Notes: generated by a model from the letters alone, not told the origin. Shown: positions 30,720 through 40,510, counted from the stretch's first letter. The stretch is DNA of 64,000 nucleotides from Stenotrophomonas maltophilia (GCF_002799155.1 NZ_NERD01000002.1:1674001-1738000), one strand, 5' to 3'. A program made the numbers and translations.

Positions 30720-31673
30720 ATGAACACCTTCGCCCGCACCCTGGCCATTGCCACCCTCGCCCTGTCAGTCCAGGCCGGCCTGTCCGCGCAAGCCGCCGAA
30801 CCGGCCAAGCCGGCGGCAGTCACCAGCATCGCGCGCACCGCCAGCTACATCACCACCGCCGATGGCGTGCAGCTCTACTACAAGGACTGGGGCCCGAAGG
30901 ACGGCCCGGTGGTTACCTTCAGCCACGGCTGGCCGCTGAACTCGGACAGCTGGGAATCGCAGATGATCTTCCTGGCCAACCACGGCTACCGCGTCATCGC
31001 GCATGACCGTCGCGGCCACGGTCGTTCCAGCCAGCCCTGGGATGGCAACGACATGGATCACTACGCCGATGACCTGGCCACGGTGATCAACACGCTGGAC
31101 CTGCACGACGTCACCCTGGTGGGCTTCTCCACTGGCGGCGGCGAAGTGGCGCGCTACATCGGTCGCCATGGCACCGGCCGGGTGAAGAAGGCGGTGCTGA
31201 TCAGCTCGGTGCCGCCGCTCATGCTGAAGACCGCCGACAACCCCAACGGGCTGCCGATCGAAGTGTTCGATGGCATCCGCAAGGCGCAGATGGACAACCG
31301 CGCACAGCTGTACAAGGACATCCCGTCCGGCCCGTTCTACGGCTTCAACCGCCCGGGCGCGAAGGTGTCGCAGGGCCTGATCGATGCCTGGTGGGCGCAG
31401 GGCATGCAGGGTGGCCACAAGAACACGTACGATTCGATCGCTGCATTCTCGGCCACCGACTTCCGCGCCGACCTGAAGAAGTTCGACGTGCCGACGCTGG
31501 TGATCCACGGTGACGACGATCAGATCGTGCCGATCGACATCTCTGGCCGCCAGTCGGCGAAGCTGATCAAGGGCGCCAGGCTGATTGTGTACCCGGGTGC
31601 CCCGCATGGCCTGACCGACACCCACAAGGACAAGGTCAACCAGGATCTGCTGATATTCCTGCAGGAAAAGTGA
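30720..31673 (+). CDS. Exported alpha/beta hydrolase (chloroperoxidase-like)
   Basis: 317 residues from ATG at 30720. A signal peptide ([19 protein letters not shown]) precedes an alpha/beta hydrolase close to non-haem chloroperoxidases and esterases: [32 protein letters not shown] (HG oxyanion region), nucleophile Ser in [13 protein letters not shown], acid Asp in [10 protein letters not shown], and His in [12 protein letters not shown]. It is exported, unusual for this group. Divergent from tetR, which likely controls it. Confidence 0.88.
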   Translation: MNTFARTLAIATLALSVQAGLSAQAAEPAKPAAVTSIARTASYITTADGVQLYYKDWGPKDGPVVTFSHGWPLNSDSWESQMIFLANHGYRVIAHDRRGHGRSSQPWDGNDMDHYADDLATVINTLDLHDVTLVGFSTGGGEVARYIGRHGTGRVKKAVLISSVPPLMLKTADNPNGLPIEVFDGIRKAQMDNRAQLYKDIPSGPFYGFNRPGAKVSQGLIDAWWAQGMQGGHKNTYDSIAAFSATDFRADLKKFDVPTLVIHGDDDQIVPIDISGRQSAKLIKGARLIVYPGAPHGLTDTHKDKVNQDLLIFLQEK

Positions 31674-31772
31674 GCAACAGGGGCTCCGGCACCGCGCCGG
31701 AGCCCGTCCCGGGCCGCAGAGTGTCATTACGGCGCCCTGCCCTGGTGTGCTTCCGCTCTCGGCCAGGAGCGG

Positions 31773-32303
31773 TCATTGCGAAAAAGTCACCTGTACACTG
31801 CCTTGACCGAGCTCCTGACCCAGGCCAACAGGATCATCCACGCGCGCCAGCGGGGTGTAGGCGTAAGACGAGCGGAAGGTTCTGTAGAAGACGACGACCG
31901 TACTCGATCCATAGAGCATCAGGTCGCCGCTGTGGATCGTCCCGGGGCGACTGGCATCGGCCGGAAGCGCTTGCGAGAGTTCAGCGTGCTTTTCGTTGCC
32001 GTTGAGCTCGGCCATGTCCAGCGTTAATGGGCATCGCGTGGCGAAAGTCCTTGCGGTTTCGTTGTCGGCCAAGGTGATGGCGAAGCGGCGTTCGCCGATG
32101 GTCATCCACATTCGGGACTCCTCCTGCCTGGTGGATGCCGTAACGGCATCCTGGGCGACGGCTACGGACGCCTCTGGCTGGCTGGCCTTGCACCCACCCA
32201 TGACCGACAGGCCGAGCACTACGCCAAGCGCGCGCAGAGCCTTCTTCTCCGACGGTCCAAGGGTGGGGCGAGAGCAATTCGAGGTCATGGTCGTGCCGCT
32301 CAT
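31773..32303 (-). CDS. Lipoprotein with cyclophilin-like domain
   Basis: 176 residues from ATG at 32303, overlapping the MFS gene stop (ATGA). A lipobox is seen in GLSVMGGC at about residue 35. The rest (WMTIGERRFAITLADNETAR, TFATRCPLTLDMAELNGNEK, then DLMLYGSSTVVVFYRTF and YTPLARVDDPVGL) is the cyclophilin-like fold family PF18050. No peptidyl-prolyl isomerase activity is known for the family. Third gene of the hydrolase-MFS operon. Confidence 0.8.
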   Translation of the reverse strand: MSGTTMTSNCSRPTLGPSEKKALRALGVVLGLSVMGGCKASQPEASVAVAQDAVTASTRQEESRMWMTIGERRFAITLADNETARTFATRCPLTLDMAELNGNEKHAELSQALPADASRPGTIHSGDLMLYGSSTVVVFYRTFRSSYAYTPLARVDDPVGLGQELGQGSVQVTFSQ

Positions 32304-33514
32304 GCAACGCCCCGCGGCGCTTGTGAGCGCGATGCCAGCAGGGTCAGGAAGGCACCCAAAAGGAGGACGGCTGCACTCACCACGAAGGTGCCTTGATAGC
32401 CGCTGCCGTCGAACAGCATCCCGCCAATGGTGGAGCCCAAGGCAATCGCCAACTGGATCACCGCTACCATCAATCCACCGCCGGCTTCGGCATCCCCCGG
32501 CAAGGCCTGCGCGATCCAGCTCCACCAGCCCACTGGCGCCGCCGTAGCGAGCAGGCCCCACATTGCCAGGAGGGCGGCCGAGGTGCCGAGCCCGGTGCCG
32601 AAGGGGATCAGGGCCAGGGCGATGGCCGCCATCAGGACGGGAATGACAATCAGGGTTCGATACAGACCTTGTTTGAGGAATGTCCCGATGATTGCGGTGC
32701 CGATGACGCCGGCCACACCAATCCCGAGCAGGATGAGCGACAGCGTGGATACGTTCACGCGCACCACTGTTTCCAGGAACGGTCGCACATAGGTGAACAA
32801 GGCGAACTGCCCCAGGAAGAACGCACCACAGGCAGCCATGCCCAATGCGACCGATCGGCGCTTGAACAGACGGAACACGTTCGCCGGCTTGCTTGCCGTC
32901 TCCACGTCCATGTCTGGCACGCTGATCCACTGCCAGACGAGCGCCATCGCCGCCACCGGCACCAGGCAGAAAAAGGCCCCGCGCCAGCCGATGACCGAAC
33001 CCAAGTAGCTGCCCAAGGGCGCGGCAATGACCGTGGCCAGGGCGTTGCCGCCATTGAAGATGGCCAATGCGCGCGGCACCTGGTCCGGCGGCACCAGGCG
33101 CAACGCGGTGGCCGCCGACATCGACCAGAAGCCGCCGATCACCACGCCGATCAGCGCACGCCCGGCCATATAGACAAAATAGTTCGTCGCCAGCGCGACC
33201 ACGGTGCCCGACAAGGCCATCAGGCCGGTCAGTGCCAGCAGCACGGTCTTGCGGTTCATGCTGCCGGCCAGCGCGGAGATGGACAGGCTCGTGAGCACGG
33301 CGAACGCCCCGGAAATGGCAATGCCGTAACCCGCCCAACCTTCGCTGACGCGAAGGTCGGCGGCCATCGGCGTCAGTAGGCTCACGGGCATGAACTCGGA
33401 CGCGATCAGCGCGAACACGCACAGGGTCATGGCGAAGATCCCGCCCCAATGTGCAGGTTGCGCCGCCCCCCCGCCTTGGCCGACGACCGCCGGCATATCC
33501 ACCGGCATGCTCAT
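32300..33514 (-). CDS. MFS drug/metabolite efflux transporter
   Basis: 404 residues, 12 membrane spans. The DHA1-type pattern EFMPVSLLTPMAADLRVSEG near the start, RALIGVVIGGFWSMSAATAL in helix 4 and AAPLGSYLGSVIGWRGAFF (motif C region) place it near YdhP/NepI/AraJ-like exporters. It overlaps both neighbours (ATGA at 33514 and 32303). It likely exports a small metabolite linked to the hydrolase next door. Confidence 0.9.
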   Translation of the reverse strand: MSMPVDMPAVVGQGGGAAQPAHWGGIFAMTLCVFALIASEFMPVSLLTPMAADLRVSEGWAGYGIAISGAFAVLTSLSISALAGSMNRKTVLLALTGLMALSGTVVALATNYFVYMAGRALIGVVIGGFWSMSAATALRLVPPDQVPRALAIFNGGNALATVIAAPLGSYLGSVIGWRGAFFCLVPVAAMALVWQWISVPDMDVETASKPANVFRLFKRRSVALGMAACGAFFLGQFALFTYVRPFLETVVRVNVSTLSLILLGIGVAGVIGTAIIGTFLKQGLYRTLIVIPVLMAAIALALIPFGTGLGTSAALLAMWGLLATAAPVGWWSWIAQALPGDAEAGGGLMVAVIQLAIALGSTIGGMLFDGSGYQGTFVVSAAVLLLGAFLTLLASRSQAPRGVA

Positions 33515-34566
33515 TTCGCCGCCAGGTTCTGATTGAAGAAGTCCGCCATCCTGTCGAACGGAATCTTGTCCATCTGGTCGTACAGGTCGACGTGGTTGGC
33601 GCCCGGTACGATCACCAGTTCCTTCGGCTGCGCCGCAGCGGCGTACGCGGTTTCGCTGAAGTAGCGGGAGTGGGCGTTCTCACCGTGGATGAACAGGATC
33701 GGGCGCGGCGAGATTTCCTTGATGTAGGTCAGGATCGGCATGTTCATGAAGGACAGCGGCGTCGTGATCGTCCAGGCGTTGCCGGAATTGACCGAGCGTG
33801 CGTGATACCCGCGCTTCGTGCGGTAGTAGTCGTGGTACTCGACCAGGAACTGCGCCTCGCCACCCTTCAGTTCGTTGTAGGGTGGCTGGTAGGCGGGCTT
33901 GCCGGCCTCCGCATCCTTCCAGCGCTGCCGACTCAGTTGCTCCAGCGTCTGCGTGCGTTCCTGCGGCGTCACGCGGTCGTTGTAGCCCTTGGACATGACG
34001 CGCGTCATGTCGTACATGGTGCTGGCCACGACGGCCTTGACCCGCTTGTCAACGGCGGTGGCATTCAAGGCCATTCCGCCCCAGCCGCAGATGCCGATGA
34101 TGCCGATGCGCTCGCGATCGACGTTGGGTTGCAGGCCGAGGAAATCGACGGCGGCGCTGAAATCCTCGGTATTGATGTCTGGCGAGGCGACATTGCGCGG
34201 CTCGCCACCGCTTTCGCCTGTATAGGACGGGTCGAACGCCAGAGTGACGAAACCGCGCTCGGCCATCGTTTGCGCATACAGGCCGGACGACTGTTCCTTC
34301 ACCGCGCCGAACGGGCCGCCGACGGCGATCGCCGCCAATTTGCCACTGGCATTTTTCGGCCGATACAGGTCGGCCGCCAAGGTGATGCCATAGCGGTTCT
34401 TGAACGTCACCTTGCGGTGAACGACCTTGTCGCTTTTCGGGAACACCTTGTCCCAGGTCTGCGTCAGTGTCATGGCATATCCTCCTGATGTCGGGGCGTC
34501 CTGCGCGCTGCCAGCGACAGGCACCAGGGCCAATAGCAGCGCGGCGGACAGAGCAAGGGCTTTCAT
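33511..34566 (-). CDS. Exported alpha/beta hydrolase with Cys at the nucleophile elbow
   Basis: 351 residues with a signal peptide (LALSAALLLALVPVAGSAQ). Family landmarks: YRPKNASGKLAAIAVGGPFG, AERGFVTLAFDPSYTGESGG, nucleophile elbow GIIGICGWGGMALNATA with Cys where most have Ser, and FIHGENAHSRYFSE with VVPGANHVDLYD for the acid and His. A Cys nucleophile is known from dienelactone hydrolases. First gene of the operon hydrolase-MFS-cyclophilin-like, divergent from a LysR regulator. Confidence 0.88.
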   Translation of the reverse strand: MKALALSAALLLALVPVAGSAQDAPTSGGYAMTLTQTWDKVFPKSDKVVHRKVTFKNRYGITLAADLYRPKNASGKLAAIAVGGPFGAVKEQSSGLYAQTMAERGFVTLAFDPSYTGESGGEPRNVASPDINTEDFSAAVDFLGLQPNVDRERIGIIGICGWGGMALNATAVDKRVKAVVASTMYDMTRVMSKGYNDRVTPQERTQTLEQLSRQRWKDAEAGKPAYQPPYNELKGGEAQFLVEYHDYYRTKRGYHARSVNSGNAWTITTPLSFMNMPILTYIKEISPRPILFIHGENAHSRYFSETAYAAAAQPKELVIVPGANHVDLYDQMDKIPFDRMADFFNQNLAAK

Positions 34567-34698
34567 ATGGCTCTCCTGGGGGTCGGGCGACCACCATTGC
34601 CGGTGCAGTCTGGTCCCAGGACGCTTCTGCGACTAGGTACTAACTAGTGAATGCATCTATTAGTGCTTCTAATTAATGTGCATGGCACACTGGGCCCC

Positions 34699-35586
34699 AT
34701 GGCCAGGAGCAACCTCAACGATCTGCTTGCATTCATCGCGGTAGCGCGCGAGGGCAGCTTCACGCGCGCAGCCGCCCAATTGGGAGTCACCCAATCGGCG
34801 GTCAGCCAGGCGGTCAGCGGCTTGGAGGCGCGGATGCAGATCCGCCTGCTCACCCGAACCACGCGCAGCGTGGCGCCGACACCTGCCGGCGAGCGCCTGA
34901 TGCGGGCCATCGGGCATCGCTTCGACGAGATCGAAGCCGAACTCGACGCCATCACCGAACTGCGGGATAAGCCTGCCGGAACGGTGCGCATCACCAGCGG
35001 CGACCACGTGCTGCGCACGACGCTGTTGCCCAAGCTCACGCCGTTGATGCACCAGTACCCTGACATCCATATCGAGTTCGACGTCTCCTATGGCCTGCGG
35101 GACATCGTGGCGGATCGTTTCGACGCTGGCGTGCGGATGGGCGAAGAGATCGACAGGGACATGATCGCCGTGCCCATCGGGCCGCAGTTGCGCATGGCGG
35201 CAGTGGCTTCACCTGCGTACTGGGAAAAGCATCCTCCGCCGAAGGCGCCGCGTGATCTGGTCGGCCATCGCTGCATCAACATCCGGTTCCCGACCCATGG
35301 CGGCCTTTACGTTTGGGAATTCGAGCGAGCCGGGCGAGAGCAGAACGTGCGCGTCGAAGGGCAAGTCATCTTCAATGCCAGTCACCATATCGTTGCTGCG
35401 GCGCTGGAGGGCCTGGGTGTCGCCTTCCTGCCCGAAGATGAGTTCGCGCCCCACATCGAAACGGGCGAACTGGTGCGGGTGCTGGCACGCTGGTGTCCGC
35501 CATTTCCCGGATACCACCTGTATTACCCCAGCCGACGGCAGTCATCGCCAGCATTCCGGTTGGTGGTCGATGCGCTGCGCGTCTAG
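34699..35586 (+). CDS. LysR family transcriptional regulator
   Basis: 295 residues from ATG at 34699. The winged helix is clear: LNDLLAFIAVAREGSFTRAA, then AQLGVTQSAVSQAVSGLEAR and IRLLTRTTRSVAPTPAGE. The effector domain (GTVRITSGDHVLRTTLLPKL, LPEDEFAPHIETGELV) is complete. The divergent hydrolase-MFS operon starts 132 bp away, and the AT-rich gap (34620-34680) holds repeated CTA/TAG motifs (ACTAACTAGT, CTATTAGT) that could be its binding site. Confidence 0.92.
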   Translation: MARSNLNDLLAFIAVAREGSFTRAAAQLGVTQSAVSQAVSGLEARMQIRLLTRTTRSVAPTPAGERLMRAIGHRFDEIEAELDAITELRDKPAGTVRITSGDHVLRTTLLPKLTPLMHQYPDIHIEFDVSYGLRDIVADRFDAGVRMGEEIDRDMIAVPIGPQLRMAAVASPAYWEKHPPPKAPRDLVGHRCINIRFPTHGGLYVWEFERAGREQNVRVEGQVIFNASHHIVAAALEGLGVAFLPEDEFAPHIETGELVRVLARWCPPFPGYHLYYPSRRQSSPAFRLVVDALRV

Positions 35587-35786
35587 GCCTGCCCAGGATC
35601 GATCGGGGGCTCCAGCACTCTTGGCCGGGTTGTCTGGCGCCGGCACCTCTGACTTCGGCCAGCCGCGGACACTCTCGGTCAAGTCGAGATCTGGAAGCGC
35701 GGCCTCGATGTTGTCCTTCCGGTGCCATGGCTGGACTGGAGTTCGCAGCACCCGCTACCTGGGAGGCTCGATGCGGCGGAAATCGA

Positions 35787-35810
35787 CAGCCGAGCATGGC
35801 TCGGCGCTAC
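35787..35810 (-). repeat. SMAG-type GTAG palindrome at the uvrA stop
   Basis: Read leftward: GTAG-CGCCGAGCC-AT-GCTCGGCTG. The TAG of its head (35807-35809) is the stop codon of the uvrA-like gene. Confidence 0.8.
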
Positions 35811-38455
35811 GCGGAAGCCAGCTCCCGCGCCAGGAACGGCGCCGTCCTGCTGCCCTTGGCCCGAGCCACCTGTTGCGGCGTGCCCTTCGCCACGATGGTG
35901 CCCCCTGCCCCGCCTGCGCCAGGCCCGACATCAATTACCCAGTCCGCCTGCGCAACCGCGCGCATGTCATGCTCGATCATCACCACCGTATTGCCCGCGT
36001 CCACCAGCCGCTGCAGCTGCACCAGCAGCCTGTCCGCGTCCGACGCATGCAGGCCGGTGGTGGGCTCGTCCAGCACGTACAGCGTGCGCCCGCGCTGGCT
36101 GCGCTGCAGCTCGGTCGCCAGCTTGATGCGCTGCGCTTCGCCGCCTGAAAGTTCCGTGGCCGGCTGGCCCAGCCTCAGATAGCCCAGGCCGATCTCCTGC
36201 AGCAACTGCAGCGGCCGGGCAATGACCTCTTCCTCGCTGAAGAACGCATGCGCCTGGTCCACCGTCATCTGCAGGACCTCGGCGATGTTGCGGCCGTTCC
36301 ACTGCACCTTCAGCGTCGCTTCGTTGTATCGCGCACCGTGGCAGGTGGGGCACGGCGCGTAGACGCTGGGCATGAACAGCAGTTCGACGCTGACGAAACC
36401 CTCGCCTTCGCAGGTCTCGCACCGGCCCTTGGCCACGTTGAACGAGAAGCGCCCCGCATCGAAACGGCGGCGGCGCGCGGCGGGTGTCGCGGCGAACAGC
36501 TTGCGCACGTGATCGAACAAGCCGGTGTAGGTGGCCAGGTTGGAGCGTGGCGTGCGTCCGATGGGCTTCTGGTCGACCTGCACCACCCGCTGGATGGCGT
36601 CTACATCGCCCGCCAATGTGCCCCGCGTCGTTTCAATCACGGTTGGTCCGTCAGAGGGTGCGCTGTCGGCACTGTCGTCCGCGGGCTCATGCCCGAGGTG
36701 CAGCAGCAACAGCTCGGGCAGCGCCTGCGCCATCAGGCTGGACTTGCCCGATCCGGAAATGCCGGTCACTGCGGTCAGCAGTCCCAATGGCACCTGTGCG
36801 TCCACGCCCCGCAGGTTGTGGCGGTGGATGCCTTTCAGTTTCAGCCAGCTGCTGGCGTTGCGCTGCCGGCTGGCGGGTGCGGGCACCTGGCCGAACAGAT
36901 ACTGCGCCGTACGCGACCCCTGGATCTGGCGCAGGCCGTCGGGCTCGCCACTGTAGAGGACCTGGCCACCGTGCTCGCCCGCCTCTGGCCCAACATCCAC
37001 CAGCCACTGCGCGCGGCGCATCAGCTCCAGATCGTGTTCAACAACGAACACCGAGTTTCCGCCGTCGCGCAGGCGCTCCAGCGCGTCGTACAGCGCCTGG
37101 CTGTCGGCCGGATGCAGGCCGGCCGAGGGTTCGTCGAGCACGTACAGCACGCCAAACAGCAAGGAGCTGAGCTGCGTGGCCAGCCGCAGGCGCTGAAGTT
37201 CGCCGGCCGACAGCGTGGGCGTGGCGCGATCCAGCGAGAGGTACCCCAGGCCCAGGTCACGCAGCTGGCGTACACGTGCCATGACGCCACCTGCCAATCG
37301 CTGGGCCGCCAGACGCTTCTCTTCGGACAGGGCGGAGGTCAGCCGCACATCGGGAGCACCCTCGTGGGTCGCCTGGCCACTTGCGGCCCGCCGGGCGCGA
37401 TCGCGGGGTGTCGCGCTCCTGCTGGTACGCGCGCCGGTGCTGTGGGCACTGAAGTCGCCTTGCGCGATGGGCCCCAGCAGCGCCGCCAGTTGATCCAGCG
37501 GCAGCCGCATGAACTCGCCGATATCCACGCCGGCAAAGGTGACCGAAAGCGCCTCCGGCTTCAGGCGTTTTCCGTGGCAGGCCGGGCACAACCGGCCTTC
37601 CATGTAGCGCGAAACGCGCTTGCGCATCAGCGCGCTCTGGGTGTTGGCAAAGGTGTGCAGCACGTAGCGGCGTGCGCCGGTATAGGTGCCCATGTAGCTG
37701 GGCTCCTGCTTGCGCTTGAGTGCGGCACGGGTCTCGGCGGGCGTGAACCCGGCATAGACGGGCACGCTGGGCGCTTCCTCGGTGAACAGGATCCAGTCGC
37801 GGTCCTTCTTCGGCAGCTTCTTCCACGGCACGTCGATGTCGTAGCCCAGCGTGACCAGGATGTCGCGCAGGTTCTGGCCATGCCAGGCCGGCGGCCAGGA
37901 GGCGATGGCGCGCTCGCGGATGCTCAGCGAGGGGTCCGGAACCATCAGCGCTTCGGTCACTTCGTAGACATGCCCCAGGCCATGGCAGGTGCTGCAGGCG
38001 CCCTGGGGCGTGTTGGGTGAGAAGTCCTCGGCGTACAGCATGGGCTGGTTGGCCGGGTACGCCCCCGCACGCGAGTACATCATGCGCACCAGGCTGGACA
38101 GGGTGGTGACGCTGCCCACCGATGAGCGCGCATTGCTGGCGCCGCGCTGCTGCTGCAGGGCCACTGCCGGCGGCAGGCCATCGATGGCGTCCACATCGGG
38201 CACGCCCGCCTGATCGATCAGGCGGCGTGCGTAGGGCGCAACGGACTCGAAGTAACGCCGCTGCGCCTCAGCGAAGACGGTACCGAAAGCCAACGATGAC
38301 TTGCCGGAACCTGATACGCCGGAGAACACCACCAGTGCATTGCGCGGGATGGAGACATCGACATTCTTGAGGTTGTGCTCGCGTGCACCACGCACCTCGA
38401 CGCAACCGCTGGCGGCGGCAGCGCATGACGATTCACCAAAGGGGGTGTTGGACAT
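35807..38455 (-). CDS. uvrA: UvrA-like excinuclease ATPase (short, UvrA2-type)
   Basis: 882 residues from ATG at 38455 with AGGA ahead. Two ABC ATPase halves: Walker A GVSGSGKSSLAFG and GISGSGKSSLMAQ; signatures LSAGELQRL and LSGGEAQRI; Walker B YVLDEPSAGLH and YVLDEPTTGLH. Zinc sites CSTCHG, CPACHG and CETCEGEG..CPTCHG. It is about 60-100 residues shorter than housekeeping UvrA. Short UvrA paralogues of this group have been linked to drug or damage tolerance. A linker around residues 355-395 is Arg/Ser-rich. The stop codon lies in a SMAG repeat. Confidence 0.9.
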   Translation of the reverse strand: MSNTPFGESSCAAAASGCVEVRGAREHNLKNVDVSIPRNALVVFSGVSGSGKSSLAFGTVFAEAQRRYFESVAPYARRLIDQAGVPDVDAIDGLPPAVALQQQRGASNARSSVGSVTTLSSLVRMMYSRAGAYPANQPMLYAEDFSPNTPQGACSTCHGLGHVYEVTEALMVPDPSLSIRERAIASWPPAWHGQNLRDILVTLGYDIDVPWKKLPKKDRDWILFTEEAPSVPVYAGFTPAETRAALKRKQEPSYMGTYTGARRYVLHTFANTQSALMRKRVSRYMEGRLCPACHGKRLKPEALSVTFAGVDIGEFMRLPLDQLAALLGPIAQGDFSAHSTGARTSRSATPRDRARRAASGQATHEGAPDVRLTSALSEEKRLAAQRLAGGVMARVRQLRDLGLGYLSLDRATPTLSAGELQRLRLATQLSSLLFGVLYVLDEPSAGLHPADSQALYDALERLRDGGNSVFVVEHDLELMRRAQWLVDVGPEAGEHGGQVLYSGEPDGLRQIQGSRTAQYLFGQVPAPASRQRNASSWLKLKGIHRHNLRGVDAQVPLGLLTAVTGISGSGKSSLMAQALPELLLLHLGHEPADDSADSAPSDGPTVIETTRGTLAGDVDAIQRVVQVDQKPIGRTPRSNLATYTGLFDHVRKLFAATPAARRRRFDAGRFSFNVAKGRCETCEGEGFVSVELLFMPSVYAPCPTCHGARYNEATLKVQWNGRNIAEVLQMTVDQAHAFFSEEEVIARPLQLLQEIGLGYLRLGQPATELSGGEAQRIKLATELQRSQRGRTLYVLDEPTTGLHASDADRLLVQLQRLVDAGNTVVMIEHDMRAVAQADWVIDVGPGAGGAGGTIVAKGTPQQVARAKGSRTAPFLARELASA

Positions 38456-38633
38456 CTCAGCATTCCTGCAGTCGGTGGGCGCGACGTGCATGGGCACGCC
38501 GATGCGACATTCTCGCCGCTGCGGGGTGAATGGTGTGAGGGCGCCGGAGGCGGAATGCTGCCTTCACGTCCCCTTCCTACGCCGTTGCCCGGCCAAGGGC
38601 TAGCGTGAGCAATCTGGACGATGGGAGGCAATC

Positions 38634-38912
38634 ATGCACCCCGATGTACTTGGCTGGGTCGCCACGGCGGTCCTGATGGCGACGTTGATCCGGCAGATGG
38701 TGAAACAGTGGCAGTCGCCGAACCCCGAGGCGGTATCTAAGTGGCTGTTCGTGGGCCAGATGACGGCGTCCGCGCTGTTTACGGTGTACAGCGCGATGCT
38801 GGGCAGCACCGTCTTCGTGGTGACCAACGCGATGTTGCTGTTGACGGCGGTGGTTGGCCAGGTGATGGCCTGGCGCCGTCGCGGCCGACCCCGAACACTC
38901 CCACCCTGCTGA
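38634..38912 (+). CDS. SemiSWEET/PQ-loop-type membrane protein
   Basis: 92 residues, three membrane helices. LGWVATAVLMATLIRQMVKQ, then SPNPEAVSKWLFVGQMTASA and FVVTNAMLLLTAVVGQVMAW have the triple-helix layout of SemiSWEET proteins, which dimerise to carry sugars. The PQ motif position holds RQMVKQW. Ribosome site GGGAGG at 38622. It stands alone; substrate unknown. Confidence 0.7.
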   Translation: MHPDVLGWVATAVLMATLIRQMVKQWQSPNPEAVSKWLFVGQMTASALFTVYSAMLGSTVFVVTNAMLLLTAVVGQVMAWRRRGRPRTLPPC

Positions 38913-39238
38913 TGGTGGTGAAAGTTTGACGCCGCGTTGCTTCGCCGTTGATCTCGTCGGGCATTGCCCAGCCCTTCAACCCCTCACCCAGCCTGTAGAC
39001 GAACGTCATCGTGCCTGCGGCTGGCGTTGTGCCGCTGCATCACGAATATGACCCGTTGCCGTTGCGGCAGCGCAAAGGCCGGTTCCATTACGGGCCAGCC
39101 GAAAAGCGGCAGGCACCCCATTCGTGAAGACTGTGCGTAGGGTCCCGCAGGAGCTCACATGCCGTCTTCACTCGCCACGCGCCTGATCGCAACCGGATTG
39201 GACCTATTTTCAGTGCTCCATCCACCACGGAGCTCACT
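38913..39238. other. Intergenic region without recognised features
   Basis: 326 bp. No supported gene, palindrome or terminator seen; it probably holds the promoter of the DUF892 gene. Confidence 0.5.
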
Positions 39239-39736
39239 ATGGCTATCAAGACGGCGGAAGACTTGTTCATCCACGAACTCTCGGACATCTACAGCGCCGA
39301 GAAGCAGCTGACCAAGGCCCTCCCACGCCTGGCCCGTGCGGCCGACAACCCGGATCTGGCGGCGGCCTTCGAAACGCACCTGGAAGAAACCCAAGGCCAG
39401 ATCGAGCGCATCGACCAGGTGGTGGAGGTGCTTGGGATCCGCCTGAAGCGCATCAAGTGCGCCGCGATGGAGGGACTGGTGGAAGAAGGCAAGGACGTGA
39501 TCGACAGCATCGACAAGGGCCCTGTGCGTGATGCCGCCCTGATCGGTGGCGCACAGAAGGTCGAGCACTACGAGATTGCGTCCTACGGCACCATCGCCGC
39601 GCTGGCCAAACAGCTGGGCTACAAGGATGCCCTCCCCTTGCTGCTGGAGACGCTGGAGGAAGAGAAGGCGACCGATGAAAAGCTGACCCTGCTGGCCAAG
39701 GGTGGCGGCAATGCCAAGGCGGCGCAGGCTGCCTGA
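39239..39736 (+). CDS. Ferritin-like DUF892 protein (YciE/YciF type)
   Basis: 165 residues. The N-terminus TAEDLFIHELSDIYSAEKQL is the family start, with acidic and His residues repeated in each helix (THLEETQGQIERIDQVVEV, KVEHYEIASYGTIAALAKQL, LETLEEEKATDEKLT). The four-helix bundle should bind two metal ions. YciF-like proteins are induced by stress; the role is unclear. Ends in a flexible Gly/Ala tail. Confidence 0.9.
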   Translation: MAIKTAEDLFIHELSDIYSAEKQLTKALPRLARAADNPDLAAAFETHLEETQGQIERIDQVVEVLGIRLKRIKCAAMEGLVEEGKDVIDSIDKGPVRDAALIGGAQKVEHYEIASYGTIAALAKQLGYKDALPLLLETLEEEKATDEKLTLLAKGGGNAKAAQAA

Positions 39737-39775
39737 GCCGCGTTGCTGGCAAACCGGCCGCCAAGGAAGGCGGCC

Positions 39776-40510
39776 TCAGGGTTCGTACAGCACCTGGTCG
39801 TTCGGGCAGAAGAAGGTGCGCCGCCGGGTGGTCCCCATGTAAAGCTTGCTGACCGGGCCGCCGCACGACGGGCAGATCCTGCGTGTGTGTACCTGCCAGT
39901 GCTTTTTCAACTCGAAGCGGCGCTTCCACTCCAGGAAATCGAAGCTGTAGGCGCGTGCCTGCGTGATCAAGGCGGTGAGCTTGCGTGGCGACAGGTTACC
40001 CAGGCGGGTGGCCGGATGCACGCCTATGCGGAACAGCACTTCGTTCTTGATGATGTTGCCCACGCCGGCGAAGACGGTCTGGTCCAGAAGCGCGTCGCAG
40101 ACCAGGACATCCGGCATTGCCTTCAGCTTGCGCCGGGCCAGCTTCGGATCCCAGGCATCGTTCATCACGTCCGCGCGCCAGTCGTAGACGTCGTCCAGTG
40201 GCTCGCCGATGAGCTTTACGGAACAGGCATAGAAGTTCAGCTCCCCATTGTCGAGCACCAGGGATACCCGCGCCGGGGTTGGCTTCCGTTCGTCGATGCG
40301 CCAGCTGCCGAACATCATCAGATGGATGCGCAGGGTCTGGCGGCTGAACTCCAGCAGGAAGTGCTTGCCCCAGCTGCGGACCGCCTTGACCCTGTGGCCC
40401 TGCAGCGATGACAGGTCGATCCGGCTGTTCCCCGATACGGCGCGTACCACGTGCCCCCTGAAGTGAGCCGCAGCCTCCCGAAGCAGGACGATGGACGGGC
40501 CCTCAGGCAT
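39776..40510 (-). CDS. Nei/Fpg family DNA glycosylase with altered zinc finger
   Basis: 244 residues from ATG at 40510. MPEGPSIVLLREAAAHFRGH places Pro2 and Glu3 at the N-terminus, the catalytic residues. LLDQTVFAGVGNIIKNEVLF is the helix-two-turns-helix. The zinc finger is CPSCGGPVSKLYMG...FFCPNDQ: three Cys are kept and the fourth position is Asp. It would remove oxidised bases and cut the strand. It overlaps the DUF72 gene by 8 bp. Confidence 0.9.
   Translation of the reverse strand: MPEGPSIVLLREAAAHFRGHVVRAVSGNSRIDLSSLQGHRVKAVRSWGKHFLLEFSRQTLRIHLMMFGSWRIDERKPTPARVSLVLDNGELNFYACSVKLIGEPLDDVYDWRADVMNDAWDPKLARRKLKAMPDVLVCDALLDQTVFAGVGNIIKNEVLFRIGVHPATRLGNLSPRKLTALITQARAYSFDFLEWKRRFELKKHWQVHTRRICPSCGGPVSKLYMGTTRRRTFFCPNDQVLYEP

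Noticed and set aside
31773..33449. 558-codon - strand frame joining the lipoprotein with part of the MFS gene
   Set aside because: The upstream part is an out-of-frame shadow of the MFS gene; the real gene starts at 32303.
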